Part shown: positions 44,261 through 52,664 of the stretch, in pieces
Layout of the letters: each line of letters opens with the position of its first letter
How positions within the stretch are numbered: the stretch's first letter is position 1
Assembly (NCBI GenBank): GCA_965213935.1
Contig: CBDCAO010000012.1
Location: 1,550,001-1,614,000 of the forward strand
Source: Bin52 sp965213935
GTDB taxonomy: Bacteria; Pseudomonadota; Alphaproteobacteria; Thalassobaculales; Thalassobaculaceae
Direction: 5' to 3'
Length of the DNA stretch: 64,000 bases
The notes under the pieces: generated by a model
Databases searched by the model: none
Told to the model about the DNA's origin: nothing
The model's input: the letters and a program-made list of their open reading frames with translations, nothing else
Position numbers and translations under genes: made by a program

Positions 44261-45700
44261 TCATGAGTCCGGGGTTGATCCGGCCGCATGGAATTCGAGC
44301 GGCAGGCTCAACTGAGCGTTCAGCGGCGGTTGCAGGTCATCCAGCATCATTGACACGCCGGACGCATGTTCTGACCCGTCGAGCCCTGCCCGCCAGGTTC
44401 CCTTCAGCGGATCGCAGCGCAGGCTGATCGCACCTGCATCCCCGCGCACGGCTACGTCCCTGGCCAGCAGCACATCGTCCTCGTTCTGAAGCCGGAGAAA
44501 GTGCGGAGAGTAGGTCGCGACAATGACCTGGCGCATGGCGTTTCCGTCTCCCGGTTCCTCGCCGGCATCGACCGCGAGATCGCGCACCAGGCTTGCCATG
44601 GAGTCCAGTCGTCGAGGGTGAATGCCACGTTCCGGCTCTTCGATGCATAACAGCCTCCCCGCTTCCGGATCCTCCGCCAGTATCGCCAGGGCAAGGAACC
44701 GCAGTGTTCCGTCCGAAATTCCGCGTGCCGGGAAATGCTGGCCGTCCCGGTCCGTGATCGACAGACCAAGGAGATGGCGGGCCTCGTCGCGAACGACATC
44801 GACACGGCAAACGGGGATCAGTTCCGACAGTCTCGACGAAACGGTTGCGATGACATCGCCATCACCTGTTTCCCTGCTGTCGTTCAGCCGGCAGAGCGCC
44901 GCGGCGAGATGCGCTCCGTTGTCGGAAACTGTATCAGGGTCACGGCCCAGGCGATCCGGACGGCCCATGACACCAGGTTCCAGGGACAGCAGCCGCCAGC
45001 CCTGCATTTCCCGCCGCGCAGCCAGGATCGTCGGGGTCGCAATGGTCGTGGTTGTTCCGACAATTGTTCGCGGTGCGTGGCGGGCCGGCGCCCCGCGTCC
45101 GAGTCCCGTGGAACCGCCATCCTGGTGAATGACGATCTCGGCCCCTGTGCCGTTGCCCTGTTCGGTCGAAATGTAGCCTGATTTCGAACGCCTTTCGTTG
45201 TGGACCGCCCGGTCCCGAAACCTGGATCTGGAGTGCGGGAAACGCAGTCTTTTCGCGGCATCACCCTTGCGGATCTGGCGCAGGGATTCCGAGCGGAGTT
45301 CAATGTCCGAGTGCCGGGCGCGATCCTTCGGAACACCGGTCCCCCGCCCGATCTCGATCTCGTAGCGCAGGAAGGTGGACGTGGCAGTTCCGGGTCGCCC
45401 GAAGTCGTCGCAAACCTGCCGCTCCACCAGCATCTCCACGGCAATACGAAACGAGTGCCTCTGCATGGAATTGCTGTGGAAAAACAGGTCGTCAGGACAG
45501 CCGGGGTTTCCGCCACAGGTGCAAACAGCAGCAGCAGCCTCGAGGATCGGCCTGTCCGCCAGAAGTGACAGGAAACGGATGGCGTCGAACATGTTCGACT
45601 TTCCGATCCCGTTTGGTCCGGCGATGCAGGTGAGCGGACCAAAATCGACAGCGAATTCGACCAGGTTCTTGAAACCGTCCACTTCAAGACGGGTCAGCAT
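44261..45700 (-). CDS. AAA family ATPase, RecF/SMC-like (AAA_21 group)
   Basis: A 479-residue protein with Walker A GPNGIGKS at 28-35, an ABC-like signature ISDGTLRFLALA near 327-338, Walker B LLCIEEPERGIHP near 349-361, and a His switch in VATYSPHFLRL. After Walker A there is an unusual cysteine cluster (CTCGGNPGC, Cys60, 62, 68). Such stand-alone ATPases often belong to anti-phage or mobile-element modules with a nuclease partner; none is adjacent. The neighbours are AroM on one side and a broken toxin-antitoxin operon on the other. The start is the first ATG giving the RecF-like LTRLEVDGFKNL. Confidence 0.85.
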   Translation of the reverse strand: MLTRLEVDGFKNLVEFAVDFGPLTCIAGPNGIGKSNMFDAIRFLSLLADRPILEAAAAVCTCGGNPGCPDDLFFHSNSMQRHSFRIAVEMLVERQVCDDFGRPGTATSTFLRYEIEIGRGTGVPKDRARHSDIELRSESLRQIRKGDAAKRLRFPHSRSRFRDRAVHNERRSKSGYISTEQGNGTGAEIVIHQDGGSTGLGRGAPARHAPRTIVGTTTTIATPTILAARREMQGWRLLSLEPGVMGRPDRLGRDPDTVSDNGAHLAAALCRLNDSRETGDGDVIATVSSRLSELIPVCRVDVVRDEARHLLGLSITDRDGQHFPARGISDGTLRFLALAILAEDPEAGRLLCIEEPERGIHPRRLDSMASLVRDLAVDAGEEPGDGNAMRQVIVATYSPHFLRLQNEDDVLLARDVAVRGDAGAISLRCDPLKGTWRAGLDGSEHASGVSMMLDDLQPPLNAQLSLPLEFHAAGSTPDS

Positions 45701-46196
45701 GGCGATCTGTCCGGCCGTGTGTTGCGCGCGGCACGCCACGCCGGTGGAGTGCCGCCAGCCCCGGCGGATACTATGGCGGGGATGACATCCGGTTAGCAAG
45801 CAGTGGCATGTCCGCCGATGCCGGGTGGTGACCTGGCTTGAGACTTCGCGCGCTGTCAGACGCTGATTGGTGTGCAGCGTGGCGACACGGTCTCATGTGG
45901 TGACGCGGAGGGACCACATGCTGACAGGATGGAAGGCGAGAAGCGCTCCGTCAACGTGATCGGCTGCGCTGTCCACGTCATGCCGATCGCCACGGGCGAG
46001 ATCGAGGACACTGTCGCCGAGACAGTGCAACAGCCTGGAAGGTCCATGATAACCATCTGTAATATCTGGAATAACCATAGTGAAATCGTGCTTGGCTCTT
46101 CAATTGAGAGTCGACCTGGACGCCGCTTGGCTTCTCCGCACCGACGGCACACAGCACACTGAGCCTGGTCTGCCCTGATTCTCGAGAGCCAGGGCG
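45701..46196. other. About 500 bases upstream of the AAA ATPase and MNT operon
   Basis: Composition dips in GC around 46040-46090. A 96-codon plus-strand frame (45872-46162) has no recognisable domain. The promoters of both divergent genes should lie here, but I could not place them with confidence. Confidence 0.4.
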
Positions 46197-46223
46197 GTGA
46201 CGTTCCGTATGGATGGGGTCGAA

Positions 46224-46240
46224 GTACCCGAATTGGGTAC
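46224..46240 (+). promoter_or_regulatory. GTACCC-N5-GGGTAC palindrome, candidate operator of the MNT/HEPN operon
   Basis: GTACCCGAATTGGGTAC is an inverted repeat 14 bases before the ATG at 46254, with a further GGGTAC copy at the start codon. Position and symmetry fit autoregulation by the HTH part of the encoded protein, a common toxin-antitoxin pattern. Confidence 0.5.
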
Positions 46241-46253
46241 TTTACTCCCCAAT

Positions 46254-46893
46254 ATGGGTACACCATCAACGCCCCCCGCGGCCGCTTCACGTCGAAGGGG
46301 CGGTCCTGGGAACCCGGCCCTGGCGGACGCGCTGTTTACCTCATCGCAGCAACGGGTGCTCGCCCTTCTGTTCGGGCAGCCGGACCGGGAATTCTTCGTG
46401 ACCGAGATCATCTCTCTTGCATGCTGGGGAAAGGGCGCGGTGCAGCACGCGCTCGTCAGGCTCGACCGGGAGCGGTCTTGCGATCACGGCGCGGGTTGGC
46501 AACCGCAAGTACTATCGGGCGAACCGAGATGCTCCGCTTTTCGATGAGATTTGCGGCATCGTGCGCAAGACCGTCGGCGTCGAAGTATCCATGCACGACG
46601 CCTTCGCCCCGTTTGCAGACAGATTGACGTTGGCCAAGCTCTTTGAATCGGTCGCCCCACGGGCCGACACCGCGGCGAGCGACATCGATCTGCTGCTGGT
46701 TTCGGACGAGCTGACGCTGGAAGCGGTCTGTAGTGTACTGACGCCGGCCGAGGAACGGCTCGGTCGACACGTAAACCCGACGCTCTACACATTGGCCACG
46801 TTGCGCCGCCGACGCAGCGACAAATCCGGATATGTCTCGCGAGTGCTTGACGCGCCGCATGTCGCCCTGATGGGCAGCCTCGATGGCGCATGA
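46254..46893 (+). pseudogene. HTH + MNT nucleotidyltransferase antitoxin-like gene, frameshifted
   Basis: In the first frame ADALFTSSQQRVLALLFGQP and REFFVTEIISLACWGKGAVQ encode a winged-helix domain. Near 46475 the reading continues in another frame with GLAITARVGNRKYYRANRDA and DTAASDIDLLLVSDELTLEA, the nucleotidyltransferase domain. Besides the frameshift, the catalytic Gly-Ser reads Glu-Ser (FESVAPRADTAASDID). Family members are antitoxins that nucleotidylate a HEPN toxin, and a HEPN-like frame follows. Likely inactive. Confidence 0.72.
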
Positions 46894-47023
46894 ACACCTG
46901 AGCAATCTGGTGAGGGTGGGTGGCCTCAAGACCGAGGTTGCGACACCCGGGGAAGTCGACGGTCTGATCCGTTCCGGGATCGCACGACTCGCGGATGCGA
47001 AGAGCAGCAGCCTCAGCCTCTAG
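46883..47023 (+). pseudogene. Truncated HEPN-type partner of the MNT gene
   Basis: A 46-codon frame overlapping the end of the MNT gene by 11 bases. It encodes HEHLSNLVRVGGLKTE and DGLIRSGIARLADAKSSSLSL, the first helix pair of the small proteins paired with this MNT family. A TAG cuts it where the family continues for about 80 residues with the RNase helix, so the toxin part is lost. Confidence 0.6.
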
Positions 47024-47148
47024 TCCGAAGATAACCGTTCGGTTCACCGTACAGTCGGACGCGCCGAGCCCCTCCGGCGTGATGTGGTGGAAGAGCGCCG
47101 TGAGCATCCATGTTTCGCGTCAAGGGGCGTGATTGGCGGGTTTGGGAT

Positions 47149-47180
47149 TTATTCACAGTTTTTCCACAAGGTTATCCACA
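47149..47180 (+). other. Cluster of three DnaA-box-like 9-mers, one helical turn apart
   Basis: TTATTCACA (47149), TTTTCCACA (47160) and TTATCCACA (47172), all on the same strand at 11-12 base steps. The last is the perfect consensus TTATCCACA and the others differ by one base. The chance of three in 32 bases of GC-rich DNA is low. None of the usual chromosomal origin neighbours (dnaA, parAB, hemE, gidA) is in the window. Confidence 0.6.
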
Positions 47181-47272
47181 CGTTCGTTGCCCTTGATCGC
47201 TTCCGGGGCGCCACGCACTTGCGGCGTGTCTTCGACTGGTTCGATCGATTGACTGCAGCTTGTTGAGTGTGA

Positions 47273-47817
47273 TCACGCGTTCGTTTCCGCTGCGGTGACG
47301 GGCGGCTGCGGGGTCCAGGAGCGCTGCTGGCCAGGCAGGACATTGGCCAGGACGATCAGTTTGCGCATGACCGCGACGACACCCACCTTGTGGGCCTTGC
47401 CGGCATTGCGGAGCCGTTCGGCGAAGCTGCGCAGGTCCGGGTTCCAGCTGATTGCCGTCAACGCGGCCATGGAGACACCACCGCGCGGTCGTCTGCGGCC
47501 CCCCGGACATGGCGGTTTCCCGAGGATGTCCCGCTGTCGCGGGCGTAGGGGGCAACACCGAGCAGGGCGGCAGCCTGCCGGTTGCCGATCGTGCCGAGTT
47601 CCGGCATCCAGGCGATCAGGGCTGCGGCGGTGATCGGTCCGACGCCGGGGATGGATGTCAGGATGGTAAAGGCCTGCGCATGATCATCGGACCCTTCGAT
47701 GAGGATCTTGATGTCCTCTTCAATCCCGGTGATCTGTTCCTTGAGGTTCTCAACGGCGATGGGGCGGACGCCCCATCGTCCGTGGTCCGCAGGCCGGACT
47801 TGCGTGTCTGCATCCAA
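47273..47817 (-). mobile_element. IS110-family transposase, C-terminal half, frameshifted
   Basis: Minus-strand frame one (47817 to about 47470) encodes ILTSIPGVGPITAAALIAWM and IGNRQAAALLGVAPYARDSG, the transposase_20 domain of IS110 elements. After a frameshift near 47470, MAALTAISWNPDLRSFAERL and VVAVMRKLIVLANVL complete the C terminus. The N-terminal DEDD domain is missing. It is an inactive fragment about 550 bases long. Confidence 0.82.
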
Positions 47818-48079
47818 TCAAGATCAATGAAGTAGAAGCCGGGTTCGGCTGTCGCGCCACCATCCGTAACCGGATAGCCCATTTCGTCGCACATCGGACA
47901 ATCGACTCAGGACAAGCCGGGATCCGCGAGCCAGGCAACGCAATCCCACCCCTGCCCTGTCGGTCCGCTCCCGGACGGACGGCAGCGTTCCTGTCCGGCC
48001 GGCCGGCAAACGGGACGGAAAGCCTTGACCCCGGCGCCGGGTATCGATTCGATGGCCCTGATTCTGGTAGGGGCGACCA

Positions 48080-49333
48080 ATGAAACCCGGAAAACTGGCA
48101 GCAAGCCTCTTCGACGAGCTCGCCGAGGCCACCCATGACGGCGTCGGCATCACGCGGGCGAGCTATGGCGAGGGCGAGGCGTTCGCGCATGGCGCGGTTG
48201 CGCGTGCGGCCCGCGCCCTCGGGCTCGAAGTGGACACCGATCCCGCCTGCAACACCTACATGACCCTGCCGGGCTCGAACCGCGCCGCCCTGCCCGTCAT
48301 CATCGGTTCACATCTCGATTCGGTTGCCAACGGCGGCAATTTTGACGGCGCTGCGGGCGTGGTGGCCGGGCTCGCGGCGATTGCCTCGTTGCAGGAAAGC
48401 GGGACCACGCCCGGCCGCGACATCCGCGTCATGGGCATCCGCGCCGAGGAGAGCGCCTGGTTCGGCACCTCCTATATCGGCAGCCGCGCAGCACTCGGCG
48501 CCCTGCCGCAGGGCGCAACGGAGACCGCGCGGCGGGCCGATACCGGACGCACCCTCGCCGAGCACATGCGCGAGGCGGGAGGCGACCCCGATGCGCTCGA
48601 CCCACCCTACCTCGTGGCCTGCCGCCTGCATGCCTTCCTGGAGGTCCATATCGAGCAGGGCCCGGTGCTGGTCGAGCAGGATCTGCCGGTCGGCGTCGTC
48701 ACCGGCATACGCGGAAACCGCCGCCTGCCGGCCGCGCGCTGCCTCGGCACCTACAGCCATTGCGGCGGCATGCCGAGGCGCTCGCGCCAGGACGCCGTGA
48801 TGGCCGTCACGGACCTGATCGCCTGGCTCGACCATCTCTGGGACGAGCGTGAGGCGGCTGGCGAGGACTTCGCCTTCACAGTCGGCAAGCTCTCGACAGA
48901 CCCCGAACGCCACGCCATGACGATTGTGCCGGGCGAGTGCCGTTTCTCTCTGGACATGCGGTCGCTCGACGGCGCGTTCCTCGACGATCTGGAAGGCCGG
49001 GTCGCGGAGAAGGCGCGCCAGATCGAAGCCCGCAGGGGCGTCACTTTCGAGTTGGGCGCGGCGACGCGCGCCGCCCCAGGGGTGCTGGACGAGTCCATTC
49101 GCGCCCGACTTCTCGATTGCGCGCGGAGCCTGGACATTCCGCACAACGAGATGGCGAGCGGGGCGAGCCACGATTCGGCGGCTTTCGCCGCGGCCGGAGT
49201 GCCCACCGCCATGCTGTTCGTGCGCAATCCGCACGGCAGCCACAATCCCGACGAAGCGATGGAGCTCGACGACTTCATGGCCGCCGTGAACATACTGACC
49301 CGCTGGCTCGCCACCGAAGGAGCGCGCCCATGA
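48080..49333 (+). CDS. M20 family N-carbamoyl-L-amino-acid hydrolase / allantoate-amidohydrolase-like enzyme
   Basis: A 417-residue zinc amidase. Metal-site residues: His in IIGSHLDSVANGG, Asp in NFDGAAGV, Glu pair in RAEESAWFG, His in AFLEVHIEQGP and the final His in RNPHGSHNPDE. These fit the AmaB/HyuC group that removes a carbamoyl group from N-carbamoyl amino acids. It could finish hydantoin degradation begun by the fused HyuAB at 39.6 kb, which is inference. Its stop overlaps the next gene as ATGA. Confidence 0.9.
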   Translation: MKPGKLAASLFDELAEATHDGVGITRASYGEGEAFAHGAVARAARALGLEVDTDPACNTYMTLPGSNRAALPVIIGSHLDSVANGGNFDGAAGVVAGLAAIASLQESGTTPGRDIRVMGIRAEESAWFGTSYIGSRAALGALPQGATETARRADTGRTLAEHMREAGGDPDALDPPYLVACRLHAFLEVHIEQGPVLVEQDLPVGVVTGIRGNRRLPAARCLGTYSHCGGMPRRSRQDAVMAVTDLIAWLDHLWDEREAAGEDFAFTVGKLSTDPERHAMTIVPGECRFSLDMRSLDGAFLDDLEGRVAEKARQIEARRGVTFELGAATRAAPGVLDESIRARLLDCARSLDIPHNEMASGASHDSAAFAAAGVPTAMLFVRNPHGSHNPDEAMELDDFMAAVNILTRWLATEGARP

Positions 49334-50283
49334 CCCGCATCGCCATTCTGGACGACTACCAGGGCATCGCGCTTTCCATGGCGGACTGGGAAAGCCTGCC
49401 GGACGGGTGTCGGGTCGAGGTCTTCCACGACCATGTGGCGAGCCCGGCAGCGGTGGCCGACCGGCTCGCGGACTTTGAGGTCGTCTGCATCATGCGCGAG
49501 CGCACACCCTTCCGGCGCGACCTGCTCTCTCGCCTGCCCAAGCTGCGGCTGCTGGTGACAACGGGCATGCGTAACGCTTCGGTCGATGTGGAAGCGGCGC
49601 GCGAGCAGGGCGTGACGGTCTGCGGCACCGACGGCAGTGCACACACCACGCCCGAGCTCACATGGGGGTTGATCCTGGCCCTCCAGCGCCATATCCCGGC
49701 CGAGGACCGGGCGATGAAGGCCTGCGCCTGGCAGACGACTATCGGGCGCGGACTCGCGGGTTCCACGCTCGGCCTGCTGGGCCTCGGTCGACTCGGCACG
49801 GAAGTTGCGCGGATCGGGCATGCGTTCCGCATGAACGTCATCGCCTGGAGCCAGAACCTGACGGCGGAACGCGCGGCCGGGCACGGCGTCACCCGTGTCG
49901 ACAGGGACGAGCTCTTTCGGCGGTCGGACACGCTGTCGATCCACACGCTGCTGAGCCGGCGCACCCGGGGACTGGTTGGCGCGCGCGAACTCGGCCTGAT
50001 GAAACCCTCGGCCGTACTGGTGAACACATCGCGCGGGCCTGTCGTGGACGAGGCGGCGCTGGTGGACGCATTGCGAAACCGCACCATCGCCGGGGCCGGC
50101 CTCGATGTGTACGACACCGAGCCGCTGCCCCGCGACCACCCGCTCAGGAGCCTTGGGAACGCCGTGCTGACTCCGCATCTGGGCTATGTGACCTGTGACA
50201 CCTTCGCCATCATGTATCCGCAGACGCTCGAATGCGTGCAGCGCTGGCTGGCCGGAAACCCGGTGCGCGTCATATCCGGGTGA
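49330..50283 (+). CDS. D-isomer-specific 2-hydroxyacid dehydrogenase, second copy
   Basis: A 317-residue NAD-dependent enzyme with GLGRLGTEVARIG Rossmann motif, Arg in VNTSRGPVVD, Glu in DVYDTEPLPRD and His in LTPHLGYVT. The RERTPFRRDLL and TTGMRNASVD segments are typical of the phosphoglycerate-dehydrogenase-like subgroup. Translationally coupled to the carbamoylase by an ATGA overlap. Only distantly like the dehydrogenase at 22636. Confidence 0.92.
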   Translation: MTRIAILDDYQGIALSMADWESLPDGCRVEVFHDHVASPAAVADRLADFEVVCIMRERTPFRRDLLSRLPKLRLLVTTGMRNASVDVEAAREQGVTVCGTDGSAHTTPELTWGLILALQRHIPAEDRAMKACAWQTTIGRGLAGSTLGLLGLGRLGTEVARIGHAFRMNVIAWSQNLTAERAAGHGVTRVDRDELFRRSDTLSIHTLLSRRTRGLVGARELGLMKPSAVLVNTSRGPVVDEAALVDALRNRTIAGAGLDVYDTEPLPRDHPLRSLGNAVLTPHLGYVTCDTFAIMYPQTLECVQRWLAGNPVRVISG

Positions 50284-50450
50284 AGGTGGCGCGGGAGCAC
50301 TCCTGCACCCGGCATGCAGCGTGCCGTGGTGCGCTCCCGTCACGGCCGCCGCCTTGATCACCCGCGGTTCCCCGCTCCGACGGGCCGCGGGGGTATTGCC
50401 CGGAGGGCGAGTGACGGTTGACACTTTTCCTGTCCGGAGCGTGACTGGAG

Positions 50451-51101
50451 ATGGCGACGAAAGCAGACCACGGCGCCGGCAACACCCCGCAGGGCCTCGG
50501 CATGACCGGGTCACTCGACGACCTGTTGCGCGAGGTTCGCGCGTGTCGATACTGCGCAGCCTCGCTGCCACTCGGTCCGCGACCGGTGGTGATCGCACGA
50601 TCGGTCGCCCGCATCCTCGTGATCGGCCAGGCCCCGGGAACCCGGGTGCACGAGACCGGCATTCCCTGGAACGACAGGTCCGGGGACCGGTTGCGGGACT
50701 GGATGGCCCTTGACCGGCAGCAGTTTTACGACCCCGACCTCGTCGCACTGGTTCCGATGGGGTTCTGCTACCCAGGCCGCCTTCCCCGGGGCGGCGATGC
50801 GCCGCCAAGACCCGAATGCGCGCCGTTGTGGCACGACCGGATCCTTGCCGGGCTTCCCGACATCCGGCTCTCCATCCTCGCGGGGGCCTATGCCCAGGCC
50901 CGCTACCTGGGCCCGCGCCGCGGAAAGACCCTGACCGACACGGTGAGAAACTGGCGCGAGCACGCGCCCCGGGTGATGCCCCTGCCGCACCCGTCCTGGC
51001 GCTCGACCGGGCTGACGCGCCGCAACCCGTGGTTCGAATCCGAGGTGCTGCCCGCCCTGCGCGACCTGGTTGCGGCCGCCCTCGACCCGGTGCCCGATTG
51101 A
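50451..51101 (+). CDS. Uracil-DNA glycosylase family protein
   Basis: A 216-residue DNA-repair-type protein. Motif 1 is VIGQAPGTRVHETGIPWND and motif 2 PLPHPSWRSTGLTRRN; ACRYC near the N terminus holds two of the cysteines seen in iron-sulfur UDGs, and a Cys in GFCYPG and PECAPLWH gives two more. These fit the family 4/5-like group that removes uracil or related bases. The start at 50451 has no spaced ribosome site; ATG at 50502 (AGGG upstream) is an alternative. It interrupts a metabolic region and seems unrelated to it. Confidence 0.85.
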   Translation: MATKADHGAGNTPQGLGMTGSLDDLLREVRACRYCAASLPLGPRPVVIARSVARILVIGQAPGTRVHETGIPWNDRSGDRLRDWMALDRQQFYDPDLVALVPMGFCYPGRLPRGGDAPPRPECAPLWHDRILAGLPDIRLSILAGAYAQARYLGPRRGKTLTDTVRNWREHAPRVMPLPHPSWRSTGLTRRNPWFESEVLPALRDLVAAALDPVPD

Positions 51102-51158
51102 CGCCGCCGGGCGCGGGCGCCAATCATGCGCCGGCTCTCACCGCAGGAAAGCGCACCC

Positions 51159-52268
51159 ATGAAGATCGACGACGTCACATTGACACTGTTCCGCTGGGAC
51201 AATATTCCGCCCACCACCTACCACACCGGTTCGTCGAACACCGGCGGCAGCAGCATGCTGGGATTGCTGCGCATCCGGACCGATGACGGGGTCGAGGGGC
51301 ACGCCTTTCTCGGCTCGGCCACGCAGAGCGCCGAACTCGACTGCACCGGGCTCATCCGCCACCTGAAACCGCTGCTCATGGGCGAGGACCCGCTCGACCG
51401 GGCGCGGCTCTACCAGGCGATGTGGAAGCGCAACCGGATCGCGACACTGCGCGTCATCGGTGCGGTCGACATCGCTCTGCACGACATTGCGGCGAAGGCG
51501 GCCGGGCTTCCGCTCTACAAGCTGCTTGGCGGGTATCGCGAGTCAATCCCCGCCTATGCGTCCTCGGCGCTGCTGCCCTCGCGCGGTGCCTATGCCGAGG
51601 AGGCGGTCCGCTACCGCGAAGACGGATGGGCGGCCTACAAGATCCACCCGCCGACACTGTGGCGCGAGGACATCGAGGTCTGCCGGGCGGTGCGCGACGC
51701 GGTCGGCGACGACTTTGACATCATGCTCGATTCCACCTGGAGCTACACCTACGACCACGCGATCAAGGTTGGCAGGGCGATCGAGGAACTGAACTTCTTC
51801 TGGTACGAGGATCCGTTGGCCGACGACGATCTCATGGGCTGCATCAAGCTCAGGGAGAAGCTCTCCATCCCGCTGATGGCGACCGAGTACTCACCGGGCG
51901 GGTTTACCAACTACGTCCCGTGGATCATCAACAAGGCGACCGACTACCTGCGCGGTGACGTCGCGGTGAAGGGCGGAATCACCGCTCTGGTGAAGACCGC
52001 GCATCTCGCCGAGGCCTTCGGGATCAACTACGAGGTGCATCACGGCGGCAACTCGCTGAACAACTGGGCCAACCTGCACGTGATCCTCTCGATCCGCAAC
52101 ACCACTTACTTCGAGGTGCTGCTCCCGTCCGGCGCCCAGAAATACGGCATCATCGAGGACCTTGAACCGGATGCCGACGGGCTGATTCACGCCCCGGACG
52201 TCCCGGGGCTCGGAGCCACCATCGACTTTGACCTGATCGCGGCTCGCACCGTCACGACACTGACCTGA
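51159..52268 (+). CDS. Mandelate racemase / enolase superfamily dehydratase
   Basis: A 369-residue enzyme with capping domain then TIM barrel. The Lys and His of AAYKIHPPTLW are in the second-strand base position, metal ligands are Asp in IMLDSTWSYT, Glu in WYEDPL and Glu in MATEYSPGG, and His in NYEVHHGGN is the second base. The Lys-x-His pattern with two acid-base groups suggests acid-sugar dehydration, but the substrate is open. It starts at 51159 and is followed 15 bases later by a CMD protein. Confidence 0.9.
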   Translation: MKIDDVTLTLFRWDNIPPTTYHTGSSNTGGSSMLGLLRIRTDDGVEGHAFLGSATQSAELDCTGLIRHLKPLLMGEDPLDRARLYQAMWKRNRIATLRVIGAVDIALHDIAAKAAGLPLYKLLGGYRESIPAYASSALLPSRGAYAEEAVRYREDGWAAYKIHPPTLWREDIEVCRAVRDAVGDDFDIMLDSTWSYTYDHAIKVGRAIEELNFFWYEDPLADDDLMGCIKLREKLSIPLMATEYSPGGFTNYVPWIINKATDYLRGDVAVKGGITALVKTAHLAEAFGINYEVHHGGNSLNNWANLHVILSIRNTTYFEVLLPSGAQKYGIIEDLEPDADGLIHAPDVPGLGATIDFDLIAARTVTTLT

Positions 52269-52283
52269 CAGGAGACTCATCAG

Positions 52284-52664
52284 ATGGACACCAGGGAACT
52301 GTTCGACCAGGGCCTCGCCACCCGCAAGCAGGTGCTGGGCGAGGACTACGTGAATTCCGCTCTCGGCGCCGCCGACGAGTTCGCGATGAAGCTCCAGGAC
52401 TTCATCACCACCCACGCCTGGGGCGCCATCTGGACCCGGGAAGGCCTGCCGCTGAAGACCCGCAGCATGATCAACATCGCCATGCTGGCCGCCCTCGGCC
52501 GGCGGCACGAGTTCCGACTGCACCTGAACGGCGCCCTCAACAACGGGGTCACCAAGGACGAGATCGCCGAAATCCTGATCCAGGTCGGCGGCTATGCCGG
52601 TTTCCCCTGCGCCGTCGACAGTTTCCGCCAGGCCCAGGAGGTGTTCAGGGAACGCGGTCTCTGA
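52284..52664 (+). CDS. Carboxymuconolactone decarboxylase (CMD) family protein 1
   Basis: A 126-residue all-helical protein: FITTHAWGAIWTREGLPLKT, SMINIAMLAALGRRHEFRLH and GVTKDEIAEILIQVGGYAGF are the family motifs. The AhpD-type CxxC pair is absent, so this is the 4-carboxymuconolactone-decarboxylase-like branch, which decarboxylates or acts as a small lactone enzyme. Probable operon partner of the dehydratase. Its last 20 bases overlap the end of the convergent transporter gene. Confidence 0.88.
   Translation: MDTRELFDQGLATRKQVLGEDYVNSALGAADEFAMKLQDFITTHAWGAIWTREGLPLKTRSMINIAMLAALGRRHEFRLHLNGALNNGVTKDEIAEILIQVGGYAGFPCAVDSFRQAQEVFRERGL

Noticed and set aside
44261..47023. A complete anti-phage island made of the AAA ATPase and the MNT/HEPN genes
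   Set aside because: The MNT and HEPN genes are broken, the ATPase points away from them with 500 bases between, and no effector nuclease is present, so a working joint system is not supported.
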